Source: Gammaproteobacteria bacterium (GTDB taxonomy: Bacteria; Pseudomonadota; Gammaproteobacteria; SAR86; TMED112). From it: DNA of 13,556 nucleotides. The position numbers were made by a program, and so were the translations under genes. The DNA is taken from NCBI GenBank assembly GCA_002683115.1, contig NYSP01000036.1, forward strand, positions 10,478 through 24,033, read 5' to 3'. The notes under the pieces are model-generated. The model made no database searches and had not been told where the DNA came from. It saw only the letters and a program-made list of their open reading frames with translations. Below, piece after piece: positions 1-6,277 of the stretch. The first letter of the stretch is position 1. Each line of letters opens with the position of its first letter.

Positions 1-809
1 AGAGTTCTGTTCATTGATTTAGCCATTATGAGGGTTAGAATGAGACCAGAAGCACCAACTAAACACCCTGCAACAATCAAGGCAGTATTTGTAAGCAAAA
101 CACCTGCTGAAGCAGCAGCAATTCCGGAAAGAGAATTTAAAAGCGATATGACAACTGGCATATCTCCACCGCCAATTGGTATTACAAATGCTAGTCCAGA
201 TATTATTGAAACGATCAGAACAGCTATGAATATTTTTTTAATAAATTCGAAGTCAAAATTAACTAAACCTAACCCACTCAGAAGCACTTGGAGAATTGCA
301 ATAAAAATAAATACTAAACATACAATTAACAACCATTTTGAAAATTTATTGAAAGCATCATTTGAGCCTCTGTAAATTTCACTGAGTTTTAAAAATGCTA
401 CTACGCTGCCTGAAAAAGTGATGCCACCTATAAGCACTGTTGCGTACGTTATTACCATAATTAAAGAAGTTTCTGATAAGGTGTTGAACTCAGACCAAGC
501 CAAGAAAAATGACGATAGACCTCCAAATCCGTTAAACAAAGCTACCATTTCAGGAATTGATGTCATTTTTACACGCAATGCAAATATTGAGCCTATAAGG
601 CCACCCAATAAAACTGCGCTTAAAACTAAGATTGGATTGATAATTTCAACGATAGTTACTAAAACAGCTACGAGCATTCCTGAGGAAGAAACCAAATTTC
701 CTCTAGCAGCAGTATCCTCTTTGGACAGCATTTTCAGCCCATAAATGAAAAGAACTGCGGCGAAGATATACCCAAGCTGTTGTATTAGTGCAAAATCTAA
801 ACTCATCAT
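1..809 (-). CDS. pntB: NAD(P) transhydrogenase subunit beta, N-terminal part (cut by window edge)
   Basis: This is the membrane subunit of the proton-translocating transhydrogenase, which uses the proton gradient to make NADPH from NADH and NADP+. The minus frame is open from 809 to the left edge (about 269 codons) and translates to a chain of hydrophobic helices. Recognisable PntB signatures are FSGSVVAF, GGGDMPVVISLLNS and, near the edge, LIMAKSMNR. Only transmembrane domain II is present; the NADP-binding domain III lies outside the window. Two in-frame ATGs (809-807 and 806-804) overlap the pntAB stop TGA at 808-806, so translation is probably coupled. Residue 93, in the motif LFNGFGG, is Asn where E. 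coli PntB has the channel residue His91 (LHSFVG). Identification is firm; which of the two ATGs is used is not. Confidence 0.95.
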   Translation of the reverse strand, partial: MMSLDFALIQQLGYIFAAVLFIYGLKMLSKEDTAARGNLVSSSGMLVAVLVTIVEIINPILVLSAVLLGGLIGSIFALRVKMTSIPEMVALFNGFGGLSSFFLAWSEFNTLSETSLIMVITYATVLIGGITFSGSVVAFLKLSEIYRGSNDAFNKFSKWLLIVCLVFIFIAILQVLLSGLGLVNFDFEFIKKIFIAVLIVSIISGLAFVIPIGGGDMPVVISLLNSLSGIAAASAGVLLTNTALIVAGCLVGASGLILTLIMAKSMNRT

Positions 810-1078
810 TTCTTTTTGAACATCCGTAACATTCGATTAGTAACCAAATACCCACCAAATACATTTATCGATGCAAAAGTTATGGCACAAAAAGCCAATA
901 TCATCTGTAAATTGCTTCCAGTTTCAAGACTTAAGGCGCCAACTAGAGTAATACCACTTATTGCATTTGCTCCTGACATCAAAGGTGTATGTAGCGTACT
1001 TGGAATTTTTGAGATCAGCTCTAAACCTAGAAAAATTGCGAGCACTAGAATAAAGAATAAAAGTATTAAAGTTTCCAT
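806..1078 (-). CDS. pntAB: NAD(P) transhydrogenase subunit alpha part 2 (small membrane subunit)
   Basis: This 90-residue hydrophobic protein matches the membrane tail that is fused to PntA in E. coli but is a separate subunit in Rhodospirillum, Pseudomonas and Thermus. It should form part of the proton channel together with PntB. About three transmembrane helices are visible (residues 3-20, 36-55 and 58-78). The signature STLHTPLMSGANAISGI lies at residues 27-43, with the conserved channel-lining His at position 30. Its ATG (1078-1076) shares one base with the pntAA stop TAA, and its own stop overlaps the pntB start. Because the break falls exactly at the known domain boundary and has proper start and stop signals, I read it as native subunit division and not a frameshift. 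Confidence 0.95.
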   Translation of the reverse strand: METLILLFFILVLAIFLGLELISKIPSTLHTPLMSGANAISGITLVGALSLETGSNLQMILAFCAITFASINVFGGYLVTNRMLRMFKKK

Positions 1079-2196
1079 TATTTAAAAGCCTCATTTAGTA
1101 TTTCACCCTTGTGAACTAGAAGTGCTGATTTAATAATTTCATCTTCAAGATCTAAGGATAATTTCTTATTTTCTTCATCATAAAAATCGGTTACAAAATT
1201 TACAAAGTTATTGCTCAGTGCAAAAGACGAATGATTTGCAACATATGAAGGAAGATTTGAGAAGCCCATTATTTTCACGCCATTTACCGTATTTATTTCA
1301 TCTAGTAATGAGCCTTCAACATTTCCACCTGATTCCACTGCCATATCAAAAATTACACTTCCAGGTTTCATCTTACTTATAGTGTTTGCATCTATTAATT
1401 TGGGTGCTGGTCTACCGAATAATTGTGCTGTAGTGATGACTATGTCAGAACGAGCACATACCTCACTTTGAAGATCTTTTTGTTTTTGAATTTGTTCTTT
1501 TGATAGCTCCTTAGCATAACCTTGTTCTGTTTGACCTGTGTCTCCCAAATCTATTTTTACAAACTTTGCGCCTAACGATTTTACTTGTTCTTCAACCACC
1601 GGTCTTGTATCAAATGCTTCAACTTTTGCACCAAGCCTCTTGGCAGTTGCAATAGCTTGAAGACCAGCTACACCTACACCTATAACAAAAACACTTGCTG
1701 GCTTCAAAGTACCAGCTGCAGTCATCATCATTGGTAGAGCACTTTTTAGTTGTTTAGCTGATTCAACAACAGCAACGTAACCTGCTAAATTCGATTGACT
1801 ACTTAGTACATCCATTTTTTGTGCCCTCGTAATTCTTGGTATAAATTCCATGCTTATGGCTGAAATAGAATGACTTTTAAAAAGATTGAACTGATTTTTA
1901 TGGCTGAAAGGCTCCATAAGCCCCAGGTAAATAGCGCCTTTTTTCATAGATGAGATTTCATCTTCACTCAATGGGCCCGAGCATAAAAGCAAATCTGCCT
2001 GAGCTAAACAGTCTTGTCGTGATACAGCTTTTGGTCCTAGGGATGAAAGAGATGAATCACTAACATCGATGCCTGCAGCTAATCCACTTTCAAAAATAAT
2101 TTCTATACCCATATCTAAGAGAGGCTTAATTGTCTCTGGATGAAGGCTAGATCTTAAATCTTTTTGGTTTTTTGGTGAGATGGCCCCTAAAATCAT
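1078..2196 (-). CDS. pntAA: NAD(P) transhydrogenase subunit alpha part 1 (NAD-binding domain I)
   Basis: This is the soluble NAD(H)-binding subunit that hands hydride to NADP+ on PntB. The protein has 372 residues, close to the usual length of about 380. The loop RAQKMDVLSSQSN (114-126) holds the Arg, Gln, Asp and Ser residues known to contact NADH. The Rossmann motif GVGVAG lies at 163-168, followed by FDTRP with Asp186 as the likely ribose-binding acid. Further family motifs are GRPAP (231-235), ESGGN (258-262) and MGFSNLPS. The common TALIPGRPAP appears here as TAQLFGRPAP, a mild divergence. It is the first gene of the pntAA-pntAB-pntB operon. The start is ATG 2196-2194, 34 bases from the divergent ubiG; I see no clear Shine-Dalgarno sequence in front of it. 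Confidence 0.96.
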   Translation of the reverse strand: MILGAISPKNQKDLRSSLHPETIKPLLDMGIEIIFESGLAAGIDVSDSSLSSLGPKAVSRQDCLAQADLLLCSGPLSEDEISSMKKGAIYLGLMEPFSHKNQFNLFKSHSISAISMEFIPRITRAQKMDVLSSQSNLAGYVAVVESAKQLKSALPMMMTAAGTLKPASVFVIGVGVAGLQAIATAKRLGAKVEAFDTRPVVEEQVKSLGAKFVKIDLGDTGQTEQGYAKELSKEQIQKQKDLQSEVCARSDIVITTAQLFGRPAPKLIDANTISKMKPGSVIFDMAVESGGNVEGSLLDEINTVNGVKIMGFSNLPSYVANHSSFALSNNFVNFVTDFYDEENKKLSLDLEDEIIKSALLVHKGEILNEAFK

Positions 2197-2230
2197 AAAA
2201 TTATTTGTGTCTAAAGATATACTTTAACTT
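2197..2230. promoter_or_regulatory. Compact divergent promoter between pntAA and ubiG
   Basis: Only 34 bases separate two divergent start codons, so both promoters must sit here or reach into the coding regions. The near-palindrome TAAAGATATACTTTA at 2212-2226 gives TATACT on the plus strand (2218-2223) and TATATC on the minus strand, two overlapping -10-like hexamers. A start about seven bases after TATACT would fall at or next to the ubiG ATG, predicting a leaderless or nearly leaderless mRNA. Good -35 boxes are not visible. Assignment by sequence alone is tentative. Confidence 0.5.
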
Positions 2231-2923
2231 ATGGAAAATTTTGATCAATTAGAATTAGAAAAATTTAGTGCATTAGCTGACCAGTGGTGGGATCCTAATG
2301 GTAAGTTTAAGCCCTTACATCTTATAAACCCGCTAAGGACAAGTTACATTGAAAAGAAAGTTGATATCAAAGGACTAGAAATATTAGACATTGGATGTGG
2401 TGGCGGAATTCTTTCAGAATTATTATCAAGAAAAGGTGCCAATGTGACAGCAATAGATCTTGCTGATGGCCCGCTAAATGTGGCAAAGATTAGGCAAAAA
2501 AAATCACAACTGCCTATCAAATATAGAAAAATAAGTACTACAGATATCGTTAAAGAAAAAAATCAATTTGACGTTGTTACCTGCTTAGAAATGCTTGAAC
2601 ATGTACCTGATCCATCGATAGTTGTTAAAGAGTGTGCACAACTATGCAAAAAAGATGGTCACTTATTTTTTTCAACAATTAACAGAAATTTAAAATCATT
2701 TATCTTCGCAATTATGGGTGCTGAATACATTCTGAATATTTTGCCAAAAGGAACACATGAATACGAAAAACTTATCAAACCATCAGAGCTGAAGACTTAC
2801 GTTGATGATGCAAAATTAGATTTTGAAGAGATAAAAGGAATGTCTTACTTGCCTTACCTAGACATCGTAAAACTCACTGATGATCCATCAGTTAATTACA
2901 TAATTCATGCAAGAAAAAAATAG
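2231..2923 (+). CDS. ubiG: Ubiquinone biosynthesis O-methyltransferase UbiG
   Basis: UbiG carries out both O-methylation steps of ubiquinone synthesis using S-adenosylmethionine, at the inner membrane. The protein has 230 residues (E. coli 240). The family N-terminus KFSALADQWWDPNGKFKPLH runs from about residue 11. The SAM-binding motif I, ILDIGCGGG, lies at 51-59, an acidic residue at the end of strand 2 is Asp76, and CLEMLEHVPD follows at 118-127. The UbiG signatures STINRN and LPKGTHEYEK are also present. It starts 34 bases from the divergent pntAA gene without a visible Shine-Dalgarno site. It heads a chain of five overlapping genes, and its 3' end overlaps mupP by 17 bases. The ubiG-mupP-yciK order is common in gammaproteobacteria such as Pseudomonas. 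Confidence 0.97.
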   Translation: MENFDQLELEKFSALADQWWDPNGKFKPLHLINPLRTSYIEKKVDIKGLEILDIGCGGGILSELLSRKGANVTAIDLADGPLNVAKIRQKKSQLPIKYRKISTTDIVKEKNQFDVVTCLEMLEHVPDPSIVVKECAQLCKKDGHLFFSTINRNLKSFIFAIMGAEYILNILPKGTHEYEKLIKPSELKTYVDDAKLDFEEIKGMSYLPYLDIVKLTDDPSVNYIIHARKK

Positions 2924-3554
2924 AGCCATCTTGTTTGACCTTGATGGCACATTAATAAATTCTGGTGTCACTTTTCATAAGATTGTTAACGAACTTAAAT
3001 CTGCATGTGGTGAAAAAGAAATAAGCTTTGAGGTTGTTAGAGAATTTTCTTCAAGGGGCGCAAGCTTAATACTAAAAAATTCTTTTCCAGATAGATCAGA
3101 AGAAGAAATTTATGAACTAAAGGAAAAATTTCTTAACAGATATGAATCAATATTGACTAATGAGATTGTGGTGTATGGAGGGGTTGAAGAATTACTCAAA
3201 CACCTTGATAAACACGACATTCCTTGGGGAATAATTACAAACAAGTCACAAAATTTTACCTATCCAATAGTTCAAAAATTAGGTTGGGATAAAAAAACGG
3301 ATATTATTTTGTGCCCAGAAGATCTTGAAAAAACAAAGCCTGATCCTGAAGGTGTAAATAAAGCCATCAAAATGGCAGGAGTTGAAAAAAGAGATTCAAT
3401 GTATGTTGGTGATCACGAAAGAGATATACTAACTGCAAAAAATGCTGGGGTATTATCGGTAGCATGCACTTATGGTTACTATGAAAGTGACCCCAATAAA
3501 TGGTCAGCAGATTTTATAATTGATACTCCATTAGGCTTAAAAAAATTTTTATGA
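2907..3554 (+). CDS. mupP: HAD-superfamily phosphatase, MupP/Gph type (N-acetylmuramate 6-phosphate phosphatase likely)
   Basis: This is a 215-residue haloacid dehalogenase-type phosphatase. Motif I is DLDGT with nucleophile Asp11 and general acid Asp13, motif II is Thr111 in IITNK, motif III is Lys144 in KTKPDP, and motif IV is VGDHERD (167-173). The tail CTYGYYESDPNKWSADF and the position directly after ubiG resemble Pseudomonas MupP, which removes phosphate from MurNAc-6-P in peptidoglycan recycling. Older annotations call such genes gph (phosphoglycolate phosphatase), and sequence alone does not exclude that substrate. Its start lies inside ubiG with a 17-base overlap and no clear Shine-Dalgarno site, and its stop overlaps the yciK start as ATGA. 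Enzyme class is certain; substrate is inferred from context and similarity. Confidence 0.85.
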   Translation: MQEKNRAILFDLDGTLINSGVTFHKIVNELKSACGEKEISFEVVREFSSRGASLILKNSFPDRSEEEIYELKEKFLNRYESILTNEIVVYGGVEELLKHLDKHDIPWGIITNKSQNFTYPIVQKLGWDKKTDIILCPEDLEKTKPDPEGVNKAIKMAGVEKRDSMYVGDHERDILTAKNAGVLSVACTYGYYESDPNKWSADFIIDTPLGLKKFL

Positions 3555-4294
3555 TTCATATTCCAAATTTCACTCCCTCAGAAAACTTTTTAGAAAATAA
3601 AAACATTCTCATAACAGGAGCTGGCTCAGGCATTGGAAGATCGGTATCTTTGCTGGCGGCAAAACATAATGCAAACTTAATACTCATTTCAAAAGATATA
3701 AAAAAACTCTATTCACTTCAGGATGAAATAATATCATCAGGCAAAAATGAACCATTAATTGTTGAGTTTGATTTTTTAAAGGCCAAAGAGAAGGATTATA
3801 AAATCCTTGCTGAAAGCTTATATTCAGATTATGAACAATTGCATGGCTTGCTGCACATAGCAGGAATACTTGGATATTTATCACCATTGATCAATACCTC
3901 TTTAGCTCAACTTAGGACTGTTATGCAAGTAAATTTTGAAAGCAACTTTCTTTTAACACAGATGGCGTTACCACTATTATTGAACACAAAAAATGCCTCG
4001 GTTATTTTCACTTCTTCTGGTGTGGGAAGAAAGGCAAGAGCTTTTTGGACGAGTTATTCAATCTCAAAATTTGCTGTTGAAGGCTTAATGCAAAGTTTAG
4101 CTGATGAATATGAAAAGGAGCTAAGAATAAATTCTTATAATCCTGGGCCCACAAGAACAAAAATGCGAGCGCAAGCCTTTCCAGCAGAAGATCCAAACAC
4201 ACTTAGGACCAGTGACGAAATTGCAAAAGATTATATGTGGCTTCTATCTGATGAATGTAAAATTACAGGAGAAATGTTTAATTTTCATGAATGA
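3551..4294 (+). CDS. yciK: YciK-type short-chain dehydrogenase/reductase
   Basis: This is a 247-residue Rossmann-fold oxidoreductase. The cofactor loop TGAGSGIG lies at 22-29. Active-site residues are Asn128 in QVNFE, Ser155 or Ser156 in FTSSGVGR, Tyr169 and Lys173 (YSISK). The C-terminal stretch NPGPTRTKMRAQAFPAEDP closely matches E. coli YciK, whose substrate is not established. The usual (N/H)NAG motif reads HIAG (102-105), so the Asn that normally steadies the central sheet is Ile here. It is translationally coupled to mupP by a 4-base ATGA overlap, and its end overlaps the next small gene by 8 bases. Conserved linkage with ubiG and mupP suggests co-expression; any role in envelope or quinone metabolism is inference. 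Confidence 0.92.
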   Translation: MIHIPNFTPSENFLENKNILITGAGSGIGRSVSLLAAKHNANLILISKDIKKLYSLQDEIISSGKNEPLIVEFDFLKAKEKDYKILAESLYSDYEQLHGLLHIAGILGYLSPLINTSLAQLRTVMQVNFESNFLLTQMALPLLLNTKNASVIFTSSGVGRKARAFWTSYSISKFAVEGLMQSLADEYEKELRINSYNPGPTRTKMRAQAFPAEDPNTLRTSDEIAKDYMWLLSDECKITGEMFNFHE

Positions 4295-4526
4295 ACTTAT
4301 TGCTGCATTAAAAAAAGGAAAAGTAATTATAAGCTTCACCAAAATTGATACAGGTGAGTTAAGAGTGATGCCTTCTACTCTTAATGAAGATCTCATTCCC
4401 GAAGATTCAAAGATTTTGAATATCTCACCAGACAGCGACACAATTATGGTTTGGTCATTAGATAAAAATGCCTGGAGGGATATCAGAGCAAATACAATAA
4501 CTGAATGGAGAGTCGATAATGAGTAA
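4287..4526 (+). CDS. Small DUF2693/WYL_2-like (SH3-barrel, Sm-like) protein
   Basis: This 79-residue protein resembles the DUF2693 family (Pfam WYL_2, a predicted small SH3-type beta barrel), which I know mainly from tailed phages and marine bacteria. The matching pattern is GKVIISFTKIDTGELRVM near the N-terminus, TLNEDLIP (31-38), and the hallmark VWSLDKNAWRDIR (55-67). Its molecular function is unknown. The frame is open from 4212, inside yciK, but the domain begins at the internal ATG 4287, which overlaps the yciK stop by 8 bases. A purine-rich AGGAGA at 4267-4272 is rather far upstream (14 bases), so coupling to yciK is likely. It also overlaps the next gene by 8 bases. It is acidic, with no signal peptide or membrane segment. 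Family match is from memory and should be checked by profile search. Confidence 0.75.
   Translation: MNELIAALKKGKVIISFTKIDTGELRVMPSTLNEDLIPEDSKILNISPDSDTIMVWSLDKNAWRDIRANTITEWRVDNE
4507..4512 (+). promoter_or_regulatory. Shine-Dalgarno site for the exported phosphatase-fold gene
   Basis: GGAGAG lies six bases before the ATG at 4519, inside the end of the preceding small gene. It is one of the few good ribosome-binding sites in the window and supports this start over later ones. Confidence 0.55.
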
Positions 4527-5526
4527 CTATTTAAAAATATTTCTTATATCTATGATGTTGCTATTCAATAATGATCTCACAGCAAAGTCATTTTCGGTTA
4601 TGACATTTAACGTAGAAAATATGTTTGATAATCTAGATGATCCTAATAAAAAAGATGAAACATATCTTCCAGTTTCAATGAAAACTTCTCAAATACATAT
4701 TTCCGAGTGCAATAAATTGCGTTATCAAAGCTGGCGAGATGACTGCTTGAAAATGGACTGGAATGATGAAGTGATTAGTTACAAACTCAAAGCTACTGCA
4801 GAAGTTATTCTTTCTTATGACTCTCATGGACCAGACATAATTGGATTTCAGGAAATAGAAAACCTTAATATTCTTGAAAGGTTATTCAAAATTTTAGAAC
4901 CACATGGATATAAATATTTTGCTTTGGTTGAAGGAAACGATAATCGAGGAATTGATAATGCATTTATTTCAAAATTTGAGATTGTTAGCTCTAAGTTGCA
5001 TAAGATAAAGTTTAAAGGCGGAACGAAAGATCAAATAGGCGACACACGACCAATCCTTGAAGGTGTTTTTAGTATTGATGATCACAATGTTTCAATATTT
5101 AATGTGCACTTCCCTGCTCCATATAATCCAAGATTTATGAGAGAGGATGCTTTCAATACACTCAATGAATTATCAAATGAAAGAACAAATGTGAATATTG
5201 CACTCGGAGATTTTAATGTAACTTCATTGGAAGATGCAGATGCAAACCTCTACGGAAAGTTCAATAAAGACTGGTATATTTCTCACTTAGACCAGTGCAA
5301 GGAATGCAAAGGCACTAATTATTATTACCGCGATGATAGATGGTCTTTTCTAGATGCAGTAATGCTTAAAAAGAAGAGAAATTCGAAATTTATCGAAGAC
5401 AGTGTGGTAGTTATTAGGGCTAATATTCATACAAGAGAAAATGGTAGCCCGCTTCGTTTTAATGCACGCGATCTTAAAGGAGTATCAGACCATTTCCCAG
5501 TTGTTGCGGTAGTCGAAATTAACTGA
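4519..5526 (+). CDS. Exported endonuclease/exonuclease/phosphatase (EEP) family protein
   Basis: This is a 335-residue protein of the metal-dependent DNase I-like fold. An N-terminal hydrophobic stretch (5-16) followed by LTA at 20-22 looks like a signal peptide, so the enzyme probably acts in the periplasm or outside the cell. Fold motifs appear in order: FNVENMFD with Asn31, GFQEIEN with the metal ligand Glu112, DNRGIDNAF (141-149), VHFPAP with His197, LGDFNVTS with Asp231 and Asn233, and SDHFPV with the catalytic His325. Cysteines at 64, 76, 260 and 263, including CKEC, could form disulfides, fitting export. The substrate (DNA, RNA, a phosphoester or a lipid head group) cannot be told. The gene is the last of the ubiG operon and its stop overlaps the convergent rluB stop. 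Confidence 0.85.
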   Translation: MSNYLKIFLISMMLLFNNDLTAKSFSVMTFNVENMFDNLDDPNKKDETYLPVSMKTSQIHISECNKLRYQSWRDDCLKMDWNDEVISYKLKATAEVILSYDSHGPDIIGFQEIENLNILERLFKILEPHGYKYFALVEGNDNRGIDNAFISKFEIVSSKLHKIKFKGGTKDQIGDTRPILEGVFSIDDHNVSIFNVHFPAPYNPRFMREDAFNTLNELSNERTNVNIALGDFNVTSLEDADANLYGKFNKDWYISHLDQCKECKGTNYYYRDDRWSFLDAVMLKKKRNSKFIEDSVVVIRANIHTRENGSPLRFNARDLKGVSDHFPVVAVVEIN

Positions 5527-6277
5527 TTTCCAAGATATTTTTTAACTTTGAGACTTCTTTTTTTGAAAATTTTTTCCAACCACCTGGTTTTAAATTGTCG
5601 GGCAAAATTATTGGACCAAACCTAAGTCTTATTAGCCTATTTACATCTAATTTTTGTGTTTTCCAAAGTTTTCTTACTTCTCTATTTTTTCCACTAAACA
5701 AACAAACATAGAACCAATGATTTTTTGATTTTGAAGTTTTTTTAACTGCCACAATATCGGAAAATTTCGTTATCTCATTATTAAGCTTTACGCCTTTAAG
5801 CAAGTTTTCAATTTTTCTATCATTTAGATCACCATAAACCCGACAAAGATACTCTCTATCTATGTTGCTACTTGGATGAGCTAAAAAATTTACTAAGTTT
5901 CCATCATTTGAAAATATTAAAAGGCCAGATGTATTAACATCTAGACGACCTACCATGATCCACTTGCCTTTTTTTCTTGGTGGTAATGCCTGAAAAACAC
6001 TATCATTTTTATCTGTTGGAACATTTGAACAAACCTGCCCAGTTGGTTTGTGATAGATAAGTACTTCAGTTTCAGGTTTAAGCTCAACTACTAAATCCTC
6101 TCCATCAATATTCAGAATGTCATTCTCATGAACGAATGTATCTATGCTAACTTTTTTATTATTGAGTGTGACTTTATTTAATTTTAGAAATTCACTTACA
6201 TTGCGACGTGATGCAAAACCTAAGTTTGCCAAATATTTTTCAAGCTTCTCTTTATTATTTTGGAGCTTCTTGCTCAA
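5519..6277 (-). CDS. rluB: 23S rRNA pseudouridine synthase RluB
   Basis: This enzyme is expected to convert a uridine near position 2605 of 23S rRNA into pseudouridine. The protein has 252 residues, with an S4 RNA-binding domain at about 11-60 (KLEKYLANLGFASRRNV) and a catalytic domain carrying GRLDVNTSGLLI with the nucleophile Asp113, REYLCRV with Tyr143, and GKNREVRKLW (196-205). The best start is a TTG at 6277-6275: no in-frame ATG or GTG lies between the upstream stop at 6298-6296 and the S4 domain, and a good AGGAAG site stands six bases before it. It overlaps scpB by 23 bases. This is the usual scpA-scpB-rluB arrangement. RluE/RluF-type relatives are possible, but the context favours RluB. 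Confidence 0.93.
   Translation of the reverse strand: MSKKLQNNKEKLEKYLANLGFASRRNVSEFLKLNKVTLNNKKVSIDTFVHENDILNIDGEDLVVELKPETEVLIYHKPTGQVCSNVPTDKNDSVFQALPPRKKGKWIMVGRLDVNTSGLLIFSNDGNLVNFLAHPSSNIDREYLCRVYGDLNDRKIENLLKGVKLNNEITKFSDIVAVKKTSKSKNHWFYVCLFSGKNREVRKLWKTQKLDVNRLIRLRFGPIILPDNLKPGGWKKFSKKEVSKLKNILEIS

Noticed and set aside
28..744. Two plus-strand open frames (28-375 and 418-744) as possible genes
   Set aside because: They lie opposite the pntB frame, which is open without interruption and has clear family motifs. The plus-strand products look like antisense translation, rich in Ile, Thr and Pro with no family resemblance.
806..2196. Frameshifted pntA pseudogene
   Set aside because: The split falls at the known domain boundary and has a proper TAATG stop/start overlap. 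Separate PntAA and PntAB subunits are normal in many bacteria.
4212..4286. Longer N-terminus for the DUF2693-like protein, starting at 4212
   Set aside because: The extra 25 codons lie entirely within yciK and do not resemble the domain; the domain begins at ATG 4287, in the usual short-overlap position.
5527..5580. Intrinsic terminator near the EEP and rluB 3' ends (T runs at 5538-5543 and 5558-5564)
   Set aside because: The T runs are not preceded by a GC-containing hairpin; the only pairings are short and AT-only. They also encode Lys-rich rluB codons on the other strand.
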